The translations under genes and the position numbers were made by a program. Positions 1 through 14,837 of a DNA stretch of 64,000 bases are shown in pieces. How positions within the stretch are numbered: position 1 is the first letter of the stretch; each line of letters opens with the position of its first letter. Source of the stretch: Delphinapterus leucas (lineage: Eukaryota > Chordata > Mammalia > Artiodactyla > Monodontidae); NCBI RefSeq assembly GCF_002288925.2, contig NW_022098001.1, forward strand, positions 9,273,996-9,337,995, read 5' to 3'. Under the pieces are notes generated by a model, which made no database searches, was not told where the DNA came from, and saw only the letters and a list, made by a program, of their open reading frames with translations.

Positions 1-112
1 ACTGCACAACAATATGAATGTACTTAATACCACTGAACTATTCACTTAAAAATGATTAAGGTGGTAAATTTTATGTTATGTCAATTTTACCACAATAAAA
101 AAAATTGAAAGA
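1..112 (+). repeat. Ancient L1 3' UTR tail
   Basis: Matches the pattern 'cacaacaatatgaatgtacttaa' through 'taccacaataaaaaaa' that is seen again at 15820-15973, and ends in an A-rich tail. It is the 3' end of an old L1M-type LINE entering from the left edge. Confidence 0.7.
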
Positions 113-398
113 AAAAAAACACAAACCACAATTCAAATGCAAGCATGAGATATTTCTTTTAAAACACATGTACACTTTATTCAATCAGTCATCTGGGATT
201 ATTAGCTACTTCGATGCAAATAATTAGGAACTTAAATTCCAAGTTAAACTTGAAATTAAAAGTAACTTGAGGAAGGTAATGATTCACATATAGAAATATG
301 AGTTTATCTGAAATATTTTTAGTGTAAATATAAGTGTCTACAAATGGTCTTTAACAGATCCTGTTGCAAATTTAAAGGTATTCTATAAACACTTTTAC
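113..398. other. SPAG1 intron 8, no recognised element
   Basis: AT-rich intronic sequence between the L1 tail and the exon 8 donor. Nothing supported on either strand. Confidence 0.5.
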
Positions 399-529
399 CC
401 TTTAAGTTCCCAGGTTCTAACTCCAAGACCTTTTCACAATCCTGAAAAGCACTATTCCAGTTCTGTAGTTTGAGTTCCGCTTGAGCGCGATTGTTATAGG
501 CTGCTACTGTGGGAAGCACTGATATGCTC
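399..529 (-). CDS. SPAG1: SPAG1 exon 8, first TPR region
   Basis: 131 bases, from acceptor cttttacag to donor gtaaaa. It codes for [20 protein letters not shown], then [20 protein letters not shown] and NLK: the YNNRA and DC-x-x-x-L-x-L-x-P signatures of TPR helices. It ends in phase 1, so the remaining exons lie beyond the left edge. This is the last SPAG1 exon visible. Confidence 0.95.
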
Positions 530-3500
530 CTGTAAAAGAAACACTTAATGGCAACAAGCAGATGACAGGAAAACATAAGATAGAGAAACTCATCTAAAGT
601 TGTAAGTAAAACAATCACAGCTCGTGTTATGGGTTCAATTGTGTCCCCACAAATTCATATGTTGAAATCCTAACCCCCAGCACCTCAGAATGTAACTATA
701 CTTGGAGATAGTCTTTAAAGAGATAATTAAGTTAAAGTGAGGTCATGAGGGTGTTCCCTAATCCAGTATGACTGGTGTCATTATAAGAAGACGAGATTAG
801 GACACGGACATGCACAGAGGAAAGCTCACTTGAAGACACAGAGAGAAGATGGCCATATACAAGCCAAGGAGAGAGGCACCAGAAGAAACCAACCCTACAG
901 ACACTTTGATCTCAGACTTCTAACCTCCAGAGCTGTGAGAAAATACATTTCTGTTGTTTAAGCCACTCAGTCTGTGACAGTTTGTATGGCAGCTCTAGCA
1001 AACAAATATGGCTTGCATCATCAAAAATAATAACATACAATTCTATAAACATATTAAATCAATGTTTGGACAGATGCTTAAATATCCAGTTAAGAGATTT
1101 AAAGTTGACTCTGGCTTTAGAAGTGACATGATCACTTAAATACCCACAGATCTCTTAAAAACCCAGTTTAGTTAACATCAAATATCAAATACATATTTTT
1201 TTACTCTTTAGGGACAAGTTTCTAGTACAAAAAAGCAGGAGCAACCAACCACAACTAATATCCTTTATTAAGTTGTTATTGTGTTAACAGATACAAATTA
1301 GTCTGTAATCTAAAAGTAAATTTAAATCTAAGGAAATGATAATTTTATCAAAGGAATTTAATTGAAGGAAACAAGAGAGTAGTAGTAATTGAGGAGTACA
1401 GACCTTAAGAGAGTAAATTTTGCTACATTAAGGGTATGAATGCAAAATAATTAATGAAAAGAATTTAAAACCTACCTGGCTGTTGCTTAAAAAACTGATT
1501 TGGAATGCTGTAAAATAATGTATTCCTAGATATAGGAAACATAAGGGTATTGGTGCACTAAATTTTCTAAATCCAGAAAAAAAATGGGAAAGTCACAAAA
1601 AGTGTCAATTTACTAAGATCATTAAAGATGAATATAAAGAAATTACACAGTTGGGTAGAGACCAAACATGGAAAATACATGTAAGAATAAATAACACGAG
1701 TACCTGACACTGAGTACTTCCCACATGCCAGGCACTAAACAGTCAACTCATTTAATCCTCATTATAATCCACGGAGGAGGCATTACTGCTCTTACGATTT
1801 TACAGATGAGAAAATAGATGTAACGGAAAGGTTAAGTAACATGCCCAAGGCCACAAGCTTGGAAATGGTAGAGTCAGGATTTAAATCCCAACTGTCTACT
1901 CCAGCACCCGTTCTCTTTACCATCGTGTTACCCTGCCTTTCAGCATGTTGTTTTATTTAATCCTCACAGCTGCTCTGAGGTAGGCAGTGTTATAGTCTCA
2001 TCGCATTGAGAAGACTGAGGTAAGAGAGGTGAAGAATCTACCCAAGGCCAGAAAAGTGGCAATTTGAGTTCCCTTAACCATTGCAATATGCTGCTTTAAT
2101 TCTGCACCTCTGTGATTTCTTCAAAGAGGAAGACAAGAAAAAGTTTGTTCCCTGTAAGAGGCAAGAGATTCTCCACTGGTGGAAATCTACAAAAAGACAA
2201 ACAAAATTCCAGAGCTGACATCCACCTGCCTGAACAGGGGAGGCTGTACTGAATGAATGATACCTCAATATCCTCTTTACTTTGTATGTTCACTTAAACA
2301 GTTGAGCAAACTTTACAGACACCAACAACATTAAAAAAAAATTTTCTTTCCAAAGGTGGAAGCAAGATTGTACAGAGTTTAGCTCTAAGATAGCATTAGT
2401 GGTTGTATAAGCACAGTTTGTCTCTAACAATATTTTAGGAAATTAGTTTACTTTTCATAGGCTGTAAGAGCTTCATAAGTTCATGCAAGCGTACAATGAA
2501 CATCTACTATGAACCAGGTACTCTGCTGGGTATTAGGGATACAATGATATTAAAAAAATGACAAGTGGGCTTTATTCTTACAGAGCTTACAGTCCAGTTA
2601 GTGCCAAATCACACACACTTGAATTGTACCTCCAACAAAGTAGAGTTAAGATTACTATATGGGTATGTAAATTGGGGGGGGGGTTAAACTGAGTAGGGTG
2701 AAGGTTTAACCTAGTCTGAAAAGTAAAGGCAGACTTCCCCAAAGAAGTGAGACATGGGCTGAGATCTGAAGAGTAAGTCAGAATTAACTAAATCATGAGA
2801 AGAGGGGATAGTATGCTAGATGGAGGACCCAGCATATGCAAAGGCCCTGTGGTGGGAGGTAGCACCATAAGTACTAGGATCCAGGCAGTCTGACTATAGA
2901 ACCTGAGTTCTTAACCTCTATGCTATATGAACTTTCTGTCGAGTTCCATTCAGACAGCTTCTATTTTCTCTGTAAAACAGTAAAGTTAGAACCTCTGTCA
3001 AAAGTGGGGATGAAGTGGGAGCTTGGAGGTTTAAGGAAATTATTGAGAAAACAAGGCAAACACAAGTTAATTTATGATAAATCACAAGTACAATATCTTA
3101 AGTGGTTCTGACACTGATTATTTAGCTTACTTACATCATTTCAACAATTAAATTTAAACATTATCATTTTTTTAAATGGCAAGTTTTGCGCTTTCCTGAT
3201 GGTGCAGTGGTTAAGAATCCGCCTGCCAATGCAGGGGACATGGGTTCGAGCCCTGGTCCAGGAAGATCCCACATGCCGCAGAGCAACTAAACCTGTGCGC
3301 CACAACTACTGAGCCTGCTCTCTAGAGCCCTCAAGCCACAACTACTGAAGCCCGTGTGCCTAGAGACCGTGCTCCACAACGAGAGAAGCCACTGCAATGA
3401 GAAGCCCGTGCACCGCAACGAAGAGTAGGCCCCACCTGCCACAACTAGAGAAAGCCTGCGCACAGCAATGAAGACCCAACACAGCCAAAAAAATAAAATA

Positions 3501-6500
3501 AATTAAAACATAAATAAATAAATGGCAAGTTTAAACCACAATGAAAATCTGCTCACCGAGTATAATACATCACAGCCTCTTCATAATCTCCTGCGTTAAA
3601 AGCTTCATTACCTTTCTCCTTTTCATGAATAGCAAGAAAATCCTTTTCCTTCTCAGTTAGACCTAGAAATAAATGTTACCTGCTATAAGTAAAAATATAA
3701 CTTAGTATAACTTTAACAAATTTAAATCCAAGAATGCTTATTTTAACAGAAGCAGAAAATTATATAATAAATAAAAGAAGATAAAAGTTTCCTAAGTTTA
3801 GAGATATTTCTTTTCTTTTTTTTAATTTATCAGAATTTTTGAAGGTTTAGATTTTTTGAATAATTGTTTTGCTTTACTTTAATGGTACTATACACCTGTG
3901 GACTTCAAGTGAAAACAACCTGCTCCTTTTTGTTTTGAGGCAAAAAGAAAAAAATTTGAGGGATTTGGAGGAAAAAGATGATTTGAAAAAGGGAATGAAA
4001 AATGAATTACAGTAAAAAAATAGGTTTACATATATATTTTTAAGTCTTACTAAATTTAAATATCGTAACTCTTACTCATAAAATTAAGAAGTTAAAGGAT
4101 AGAATGGAATTTGTTAGAGGTGGTAAGCTCTTGGAGAAAATCCATAAACTTTTCATGGAAATCTGCAGCACTTAAAGAGAATGTCTTTGGGTCAACAGCT
4201 TTTATTGTATTTCAAAAAATTTAGAGACTACTAAATTATTCTTATTTTCCCCCAATTACCTGCTGTATCTAGTCTTGTCTCAATTTTAGACAAATGCAAC
4301 TTGTTGTTTACTACAGTTTTTTCTTTGTAATCTTCATCAATTTTCGCACATTCCTTTTCCACGTCAAATCTTAAATGAAAGAATAATAAAACTAGAAAAA
4401 AAAAGCTCAATACAAACAAGAGAGTAAAATTTATTATTGATATCCTTGTATTTGTATCACCGTGCCTTTAGAAATAATATTCCAAAAATATATGATAGGT
4501 TTGTATTAGAAGTCATCTCTATTCTTTCTTAGAAAACATGGAATTTAGTAAGAACTTAAATATTAATCAGACGTAAACTGTGTGGAACTTTGGTATTAAA
4601 ATTGTGACCAATTTCTCTTAATTTAAAAATTTGTTATTTTTTATTTTGGATGGCTATAAGTGTTACATTAGTTATTTTTGGTTACCCTTATAAATAAAAG
4701 GATGCAGTAGTTTTTTATTTAATGAAAAAACAAAATCAAGAGTGCTTAATCCAAATACTCTTAGTACTCTACTGACATAACGATATTTGATATGTTCAGG
4801 TTTAAAACAACAAAGAATTTATTACAGTATTTTATGGTAGAGAATTTTTATATACAGAAATATAAAACATACTTATCCCACTCTGCATAATCCCTTGGAA
4901 TTTTCTTTTTAGCTGGTCTACTTTTAGAGTTTTTTTCCTGAAAGAAAAAATTATATTTTATGAGATATTTAATATAAGATTAGCAGATTTTCCTATAAAT
5001 GTGTAGTACTGGATTAAGGTACACAAATTGAATGGGTAAGAAAAATAGGTACCCTTGACGTTACAACAACTCCAGTATTATAATTTTTTTAACATAATAA
5101 TATACAGCAGGTTAAAAAGTAATTTTAAATTTGTAGTTAATTATGAGAGTGATGGGCAGGACTTTAAGTACATATATAAAATTTTAAAACTTATATGTGT
5201 GAAATGTATTATTGATTTTTCTTATAATAGAAAAGTACTAAACTATCATTCATTCTTTTAAAACCTAGGCATTGAAGAAATAAGAATAACTACTTTGCTG
5301 TGTTAGAGCTGTTTTGCTTGCAATGACAGACACCCAACTTGAACTAATTTTAGTTAAAAAGAATAAATTATTGGCTTATGTAACCAAACTGATGAAAGGG
5401 CAGGGGTATTTCTGGATAAAGGGTTCATATACCCTCTTTCTATAGCTCTCCCTCTCTCCCCTTTTCTCCTTCTCTCCCCCAGAAGTCTCTGCTTCTCTCT
5501 CCCTGATTTTGTTTTCCCTGCTGTCTGCTTGCTTTTTCTATGTTGTTGCAAATGTGGCCACACACAGTCTGGGATTATAACCTCACAGGCCTCCCAATCA
5601 GAAAGGAAAAGGAGAGTGACTTTTCTCTCCACCTTTAGTTAGAGAAATCCCAGGGAAGGACTCTGATTGGCTAGCTTCAGTTATGGGCCCATCACTGACC
5701 AAGCACTAGCTTGGCGCTACTAAGTGGCTCAACCCAGGTCACATGTCCACTGCAAGCACCTTGAAGGGAATGGGAGGAAAGCAAACAACAGCTCACAAAT
5801 AGTTTCTTAAATGATTTCTTAAAAGTCATAATTTGAAACCATTTGAATGGGTCATTTATACAAGCACGATTTTGTATCATTGGTCATTAGGAGTTACACA
5901 GATCTTCCAAATATTCCTACATTTCATTATACAATTAAAAAATCATATCTGTTAAAATCCTCATGGAGTTCACTGACAGGCACACGCAAAGATGCTCAAC
6001 ATCACTAATCGTCAGGGAAATGCAAATTAAAACCACGAGATATCACCTCACACCTGTCAGAATGGCTATCATCAAAAAGACCATAAATAACAAATATTAG
6101 AGAGGATGTGAAGAAAAGGGAATCCTTGTACACTGTTGGTGCATCCACTGTGGAAAACAGTATGGCAGTTTCTCAAAAAACTAAAAATAGAACTACCCTA
6201 CGATCAAGCAATTCCACTCCAGGGTATATATTTGAATAAAATGTAAACACACTAATTCAAAGAGATGCATGCACCCCAATGTACAAAGCAGCATTATTTA
6301 CAATTGCCAAGATCTGGAAGCAACTTAAGTGTCTATCAACAGATGAATGGATAAAGAAGAAGTAGTGTATACAAACATAAAAAAGAATGAAGTTTTACCA
6401 TTTGCAACAACATGGATGGACTTGAAGGGTATTATGCTAGGTGAAATAAGTCAGACAGAGAAAGACAAATACTATATGATATCACTTATATGTGGAATCT

Positions 6501-9500
6501 AAAAACTAAACTAGTGAATATAACAAAAAGGAAACAGACTCATAGAAACAGAGAACAAACTAGTGGTTACCAACGGGGAGAGGGGAGGGGGAGGGGCAAA
6601 ACCAGAGTAGGAGATTAAGAGGTACAAAGTATTATGTATAAAATAAATTAGCTACAAGGATATACTGTACAACACAGCGAATATGGCCAATATTTTATAA
6701 TAACTATAGATGGAGTATAACCTTTAAAAACTGTGAATCACTGTTATAACACCTGTAACTTGTATAATATTGTACATCAACTATATCTCAATTGTTTAAA
6801 AGTAAAAAAAAAAAAATCCTCATGGAGCTCATCGTAAAAGTCACTAAGTGTCTCCCTTAAAGGGGAAATTTTTTTTGTCACAAGTAGGTATTTGAGAACC
6901 CCCAATAATATGAAATACTCTGAATTCTACCTGAAAGCTCAGGTTTTAGCACTGGCAACAAATACTGTTCATTGATTTCTTTGAAGTGATAGACCATTGC
7001 ACTATTTCCAAGAAAATGTCTGCCAAAAACTCAACTCTGAATAACTATAGCTTGTCTGTCAGTCATTTCTTCAAGTAAAAATTGTTCCAGGAAAGAGTTG
7101 CTAATTCGGCTGGCGGTCAATCACACAAGTGCTTTTTCTTATGATAACCATATTTCATTTCACAGTGAAGTGCCTTCTATGTACTCCTCATTTTGTCACA
7201 CAGAATATTTTTTTAACATCTTTATTGAAGTATAGTTGCTTTACAATGGTGTGTTAGTTTCTGCTGTATAACAAAGTGAAGCAGCTATACATATACATAT
7301 ATCCCCATATCTCCTCCCTCTTGCGACTCCCTCCCACCCTCCCTATCCCACCCCTCTAGCTGGACACAAAGCACGGAGCTGATCTCCCTGTGCTATGTGG
7401 CTGCTTCCCACTAGCTATCTATTTTACATTTGGTACACACAGAATGTTAAAAAGATATGTCCTCAAGATTCAAGATTTAATGACAAAAAAAGTTTTATTG
7501 TTTCATCAAAGACACTTTTAAGTTAAATTGGAATTTTTTACTATGAGTGCACAGCAGTGGAGAAAACAATGACCACTAGTCCAGTTGGTGCCACTGCCTT
7601 GATTCATGGTAAGGCACCAGCAGGTTTACCCTCAGTGCAATGTCAACCAAGTGAAAGAGACAAAAGCATCAGCATTATTTTTTAAAATAACATTGACTTT
7701 CTGGATCCCCTAGAAGGATCTCTGGGACAATCAGCATCCACGGGCCATACTTTGAGAACCACTGCACTACTAGTCTGTCTATTCCTACTGGACTATAAGC
7801 TCTTTGAGGACAGAGACCAAATGTTTTTTGTTGTTATAGTTTCAGGACACAGACTTAACACATAATGGGTGTTCAATAAATACGAATTCACTGATTACAG
7901 ACAGTAGTATCCTTCCTATACTTACTTACTTTGTACCTCAGTTACCTGAGTAATTCCTAATGAGTAAAAAGACCCAGGAAGGTAAATTACCAAGGAGCAG
8001 AGTGATGAAAAGGCTATGAATGTTTTTCAGATAAAACTGGGGACTCAAAGAAGAGACGAGAAAAACAAGAATGACTCAACCCGAAATGAAGAAACTTAGG
8101 TAAGCATCCTCTTAAAGATGATAGGAATAAAAGAAAAAAAAAAAAAAACAAAAAGAAGGGCAGAGGGAATGGAATGTGTGATCCAAGCGAAAGCCCACTG
8201 GAGACAAGGGCTGGGTTCTATAATATCAGGGTCAGGTGGATGCCAAGAAGCTCAATTTTAACTTGAAGTTAAGTGAACCTGGAACTCCAACAAGCCCCTT
8301 CTCTATGGAAGCCATGGGTTACCAAGGAGAGATCTGCATGGCAAAATAGGGACCAATCTCAGAGGAATAAAAATGAGGGGCTGGAGATGGGGGGAGAAAT
8401 GCACTAAACAGAGAAATGACAACTATAACTGCTTGAAATCCATGTTTAATTGGTTAAACAGATTAATTCATCTGTTTAACGCTTTAAATCATACTTAATT
8501 GTGTAATAAACTACTCCCTCTATACCTCTATTGGATACATGAAGTTACTCCCTGAAACTCTTACACACTGAATTGGATATTAAGTACGCATCAAAACTTG
8601 TCAGAGTAGAAGAGACAGAACAGCAAAAGAAAAAATGAGGAAGGTGGTAAACCCAAGATGCAAGCCTTCAAATGAAAACACTATTTGATTTTGATCTCCA
8701 GGTGAGGCCTACTCCAGAAGGTGATGACACACGATCACCTGAAAAAAAATCCCCAGCTGCCTACAGGACATCACACTTCGGCTACGCTGATTAAATCAAG
8801 ATAATGTTCTTAATAAACAACTTTCTCCCCCTACCACTCACACCCCACACCAAAAAGGCCTACCTTGGCAACATGAAGATGGCTGGTTGAACCACGAACT
8901 GGAGGCAAATTATCTTCCATTGCTGGAAATGTTTCATTTTCTTGAAAGTGTATTTTATCATCTTCTTTTTTAATTTCTGATACCCAACTCTAAGAAGAAG
9001 AGAGGAAAAAAGAAGGTAAATATACAGTTTGAAATAATTAACCAGGCATTAGAAAGGACTGTACATCATCACAGTTTACTGTGGGTCAATTTTTAGGTGA
9101 CAATTTGATCATGCCATTTTCCCTACCTGAAATGCCCTTCTTACCCTCTCGTTTTTTTTTTCCAACTGTAGGAAAATATACAATAACATAAAATGTATCA
9201 TCTTAACTATTTTTAAGTGTACAGTTCAGTATTGTTCAGTATATTCATTGGAGCCCTTCCTACATTCATTGGTGCCCTTCCTACTTTATTTATCTTACAA
9301 GATCTTTTTCATCATCCCTTCCAGCAAGCTTTCTCTGAACTTCCTGGTTGGGCTAAAAGTGTTCCTCCTCTGTGTTTAGCATAGATTTTAAATCCTCTAT
9401 TTATTGTTTGTCCCTCTTACCACACTGTAAGTTCCTTGAGGGCAGAGCCTATGTCTTAATATCAAGAACCTTAGCACATCAGCTGCAACTTAACATACAG

Positions 9501-12500
9501 ATCAGATTGACCCAGTCTCCAACTCTAGCAGTTTGACAGAAGGAACATGCTCCTTTCTGTAGTTAAATATTAATTACTTCAGATTCCACTGATTTTTTTT
9601 ATATACAGTGGTCAGTATAAAATATACAAATAACAAGAAAGACAAAGAAGCAGAAAAACATTACCCCCAGTCAATAGAAGCAGACTCATAGAGTGGATGG
9701 ATGTTGGAAGTAACAAATAGGGACTTAAAAACAGCTACAGTAAATATGTGAGGAGGGTGGACAACATGCATGAACAATTGAGAACTTTGGGAGAAGAATG
9801 GAAACTTTAAAAAGATTTAATGGAAATCCTGAAAATGAAAAACTCAGTATCCAAAATGAATCTATTTGATTAACAGTAGAATGGACACAGGGAAAACGTG
9901 GACAAAAAGAGAATCAGTAATGTTATAGCAGATGTGAACATTAACCAACTTGACCTAATCAATATTAAAAACTTCTATGTGATTTTCAAGAGCACATGGA
10001 ACATAGGCCAAAAAAAGTCTCAATAAATTTGATAGGGGTGAAATTAGACAAAGTATGGTATCTGACCACAACAGACCTAAACTAGAATTCAGTAATAATA
10101 AGTATTTAAATTATCCCCAAGTAATTGGAAATCAAACAATACACTTATAAAGAGATCATGGGTTAAAAAAGGAAATCAGATGGGAAATTGGAAAATAATT
10201 TGAACTAAGTGATAATGAAAACATGACATATAATTTGTAGGATTCAGATAAAGTATTAGAGAGAAATATACAACTTTAAACAAGAAGAAAGGCTTAAGAT
10301 CCAATTATTTAAGCTTCTACCTTAAAAAACTAATGAAGAGAGAGAAAACACATTAAAGCCAAAGTAGGTAGAAGGAAATAAAAATATTAAAAAATAAAAG
10401 TAGGAATCTGTAAAACAGATAATAGAAAAATAAAGAAAATCAACATTCAAAACTAGTTTTTTTGTTTTGTTTTGTTTTTTGTTTTTTTTTGTGGTAAGTG
10501 GGCCTCTCACTGTTGTGGCCTCTCCCGTTGCGGAGCACAGGCTCCGGACGTGCAAGCCCAGCGGCCATGGCTCACAGGCCCAGCCGCTCCGCGGCATGTG
10601 GGATCTTCCCAGAGCGGGGCACGAACCCATGTCCCCTGCACCGGCAGGTGGACTCTCAACCACTGCGCCACCAGGGAAGCCCAAAACTAGTTTTTCTGGA
10701 AATAAATTAATACAACTGAAAAACACTTAGCAAGACTAGTCAAAAGAAAGTGAAAGGAAAAAATACAAATTCCTAGTATCAGGGATAAAAGAGGTACGTC
10801 ACTAATAATTCTACAGATATTAAAAAAAAATAAGGGGTTGTTTTAGACAAATTTATACCAATAACTTTGCAAGTTAGATAAAATAAACAAATTCCCTGAA
10901 AAACTTAACTTAGATACAAGAAAAGGTGAAGTACTTAAAACAAACAAAAAACCCAAAAAGCCCAGCACAGTGTCTGGCATATACTAGGTTTACAATAATG
11001 TTTATTAGACTGAATTGTCACAGAGGCCAGAAAAACTGAGTAAGATATTTCCTTATTATCTGTGAAATTCTATTATTTATTATTCAGCAGATATATAGTG
11101 AGGGTCTAATATTTGTCAGACACTCTTCAAATAGGGGCTAGGATAAACTATATTAACTGTCCTACCCATATGGGAGGCAGGGAGGATGAAAAGGAGGCAA
11201 ACAGGAGAAACAGGAAGAGAAAAAGAAAAACAAGGGAAGAAAGGTAAAAGGAGAGAGGAAGGATTATAGAGGAGGTAAGGGAGAGAGAGAATGGGAACGA
11301 GGGAGAAGTGGCAAGAAAAGTATGAAGGAAAGATGAGAAGGAAACTAACTTAAGAATTGACCGAGAAAGAACAAACAGGCCCTGCAATTAAAACGGCTGT
11401 TTACCCCTCAGAAAATAAAGCCAAAGACCGCTGGACAAGAACTGCTATTTTAACCTGTAGATTAATTACCAAATTTTCAAACTCAAGTCAATAAAATGAC
11501 AAAATGAGAAAGCTGAAAGTTTTTAAAAATTAGCATTCTGAGTTAGAGAATACACATAACTCAAAATTGTTTTCAAGTGTATGATATACCTCAGAAAAAA
11601 TACGCTGAATAAAGTAAAACCAAAAAAATTTGTTTTCCCAGAGTCTGTTTAAAAATATATATATTTCTTAAGCAAAATGAAGCCACAAAGGAACTATGAG
11701 ACGATATAGGTAAATATGTATCTGGTGGAGACAGAGTCTTCCTAAGTATAAAACAAATGTAAAGATCATAAAGGATAAAATCAAGAAGTGTGGTTACATA
11801 AAAATAAATAAATAAACATCACACACAAAACTTATAAGGCAAATTAACAAATTGAGGGAAAAATTAAAATATGTAGGAAAGAACTCTTACAAATAAATAA
11901 GAAACATATCAATAGAAAAGTCAATAAAGGAGCTTCTGGCTCTGACAAAGTAACAGGGACTAGATTTACCCTCCTGCCTAAACTTTAGAAAACCCGATAT
12001 ATGAAACAATAGTTTTCAGACACTGGACAACAGGTAGCACAGGACAATAATTCTTGAAAGAAGCAAAACAAATGAGGTAAACCCTACATTTGCTCCAAAC
12101 TGACTGCCTAGTGTTTCCAGGCTACAGCATAGGGAAAGGAAACAGTCTTAGGTCTCAATGAATTTAGAAGAACGGAGGTCAGACTTTGGGGAGACCAAGA
12201 TTGCAAGAACTGAGGAGGCAAGATTTCTGAGAGGAGAGAGCTGGACAGAGAGAAAGCTCTGAAGGTAACCCGAATAGCCCTGAGTCTACTAAAGAAACTG
12301 AATTAATAGTTAAAACCTTACCAATAAAGAAAACTTGAGGCCCAGATGGCATCAATGGTAAATTCTAGAAAACATTTAAGGAAGAAATAATATCAATTAT
12401 ACACAAGCTTTTCTAGGAAACAGAAGAAGAGAGAATACTTTCCAACTCACTCTGAGGTCAACAGTACCCTGCTAAGAAACTAGACAATGACATTACAAGA

Positions 12501-14790
12501 AAACTACAGGCCAATATCTCACATGATCCATAGACACAAAAAGTCCTTGACAAAATTTTAGCAATCCAATCCATATGAAAGAGATACATCATGATGAGTA
12601 GGGTTTATCCTGGAATGCAAGGTTACTATAACACTCAAAAACAGTGTACATAAATTACCTTATTAACAGACTACTAAGAAAACCATATGTTCACTCAATA
12701 AATGCAGGAAAAGCATTTCACAAAATTCAATATCCATTCATGATAAAAATTCTCCATCCATCAAACATGGAACAAAAGGGAACTTCCTCAACCTGATATA
12801 GGACATCTATACAAATCTAAAAGTAACATAATGAAAGGCTGGATGATTTCACCTAAGATTGGGAACAAGACAAAGATATCTGCTCTCATTTCAACATTGT
12901 AATAGAGGTCCAAGCCAATGGAATAAGGCAAGTAAAAGGAATAAAAGGCAGCCAGTATGGAAAAGAAGAAAATCTTTCAATATTCACAGATGCCATAATC
13001 TTCCATAAAGAAAATCCAAGGAATCTACAAAAAAAAGCTACTAGAACGAATGTGTTAGTTTGAATTAAACAAGACACAGGATACACAGTCAATATAAAAA
13101 GGCCAATTTTAGATAACTATAAGCTTGCAATGTACAAGTAGAAATTGAAATTAAAATTCTACTGATATGAGGTATCTGGATTAGCCAAACTCAAAGAAAC
13201 AGAAAGTAGAATGGTCAATAGATGCAGAAAAAGCTTTTGATAAAATTCAACATCCATTTATGATAAAAACTCTCCAGAAAATGGGCAAAGAGGGAACATA
13301 CCTCCACATAACAAAGGCCATAAATGACAAACTCACAGCTAACATCATACTCAATGGTGAACAGGAAGAAGAAAAGGATGTCCAATCTCACCACTTTTAT
13401 TCAACAAAGTTTTTGAATCCTAGCCACAGCAATCAGAGAAGAAAAAGAAATAAAAGGCATCCAAACTGGAAAAGAAGTTGTTAAACTGTCACAATTTGCA
13501 GATAACATGATACTTATTATACACAGAAGATCCTAAAGATGCTACCAGAAAACTATTAAAGCTCATTGATGAATTTGGTAAAGTCGCAGGATACAAACTT
13601 AACACACAGAAATCTGTTGCATTTCTATACATTAACAACAAAAGATCAGAAAGAAAAATTAAGGAAACAATCCCATTTATCATCACATAAAAAAGAATAA
13701 AATACCTAGGAACAAACCTACCCAAGGAGGCAAATGCTCTGTACTCCAAAATCTATAAGAGGCTGATGAAAGAAATCGATGATGACACAAAGAGATGGAA
13801 AGATATACCATGTTCTTGGATTAGAAGAATCAATATTGTCAAAATGACTATATTACCCAAGGCAATTTACACATTCAATGCAATCCCTATCAAATTACCA
13901 ATGGCATTTTTCACAGAACTAGAACAAAAAATTTTACATTCGTATGGAAACACAAAAGACCCCAAAGAGCCAAAAGCAATCTTGAGAAAGAAAAATGAAG
14001 CTGGAGGAACCATGCTTCCTGACTTCAGACTATGCTATAAAGCTACAATAATCAAAACAGTATGGTACTGGCACAAAAAACAGAAATATAGATCAATGGA
14101 ACAGGATAGACAGCCGAGAAATAAACCCACACACCTATGGTCATTAATCTATGACAAAGCAGGCAAGAATACACAACGGAGAAAAGACAGACTCTTCAAT
14201 AAGTGGTGCTGGGAAAACTGGACAGCCACATGTAGAAGAATGAAATTAGAACATTCTCTCCCACCACATACAAAAATAAATTAAAGGGCTTCCCTGGTGG
14301 CGCAGTGGTTGAGAGTCCACCTGCCAATGCACGGAACATGAATGGGTTCGTGCCCCGGTCTGGGAAGATCCCACATGCCGCGGAGTGGCTGGGCCCGTGA
14401 GCCATGGCCGCTGAGCCTGCGCGTCTGGAGCCTGTGCTCCGCGACGGGAGAGGCCACAACAGTGAGAGGCCCACGTACCGCAAATAAATAAATAAATAAA
14501 TAAATAAAAATAGATTTAAGACTGGATACTTTAAAACTCCTAGAGGAAAACATAGGCAGAACACTCTTTGACATAAATTGCAGCAATATCTTTTTAGATC
14601 CATCTCCTAGAATAATGGAAATAAAGACAAAAATAAACAAATGGTACCTAATTAAACTTAAAAGCTTTTGCACAGCAAAGGAAACCACAAACAAAACGAA
14701 AAGACAACCTACAGAATAGGAGAAAATATTTGCAAATGATGCAAGTGACAAAACATTAATCTCCAAAATATACAAACAGCTAATACAGTT

Positions 14791-14837
<47 letters not shown>

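Larger units (their letters stand above)
9880..13196 (+). repeat. Ancient L1/HAL1 body, degenerate
   Basis: L1 ORF2-like phrases are spread over the block: 'cctaatcaatattaaaaacttc', 'ggcccagatggcatcaatggtaaattc', 'caggccaatatctcacatgatcc', 'agggtttatcctggaatgcaagg'. Frames are broken throughout, so it is old. It was later invaded by a CHR SINE and by the younger L1 at 13216. Some stretches between 10.9 and 12.2 kb show no clear similarity. Confidence 0.6.

Noticed and set aside
3220..3260. Possible tRNA gene from intact A and B box-like sequence
   Set aside because: The boxes belong to a CHR SINE with its long body, A-rich tail and target-site duplication; no cloverleaf beyond the SINE head.
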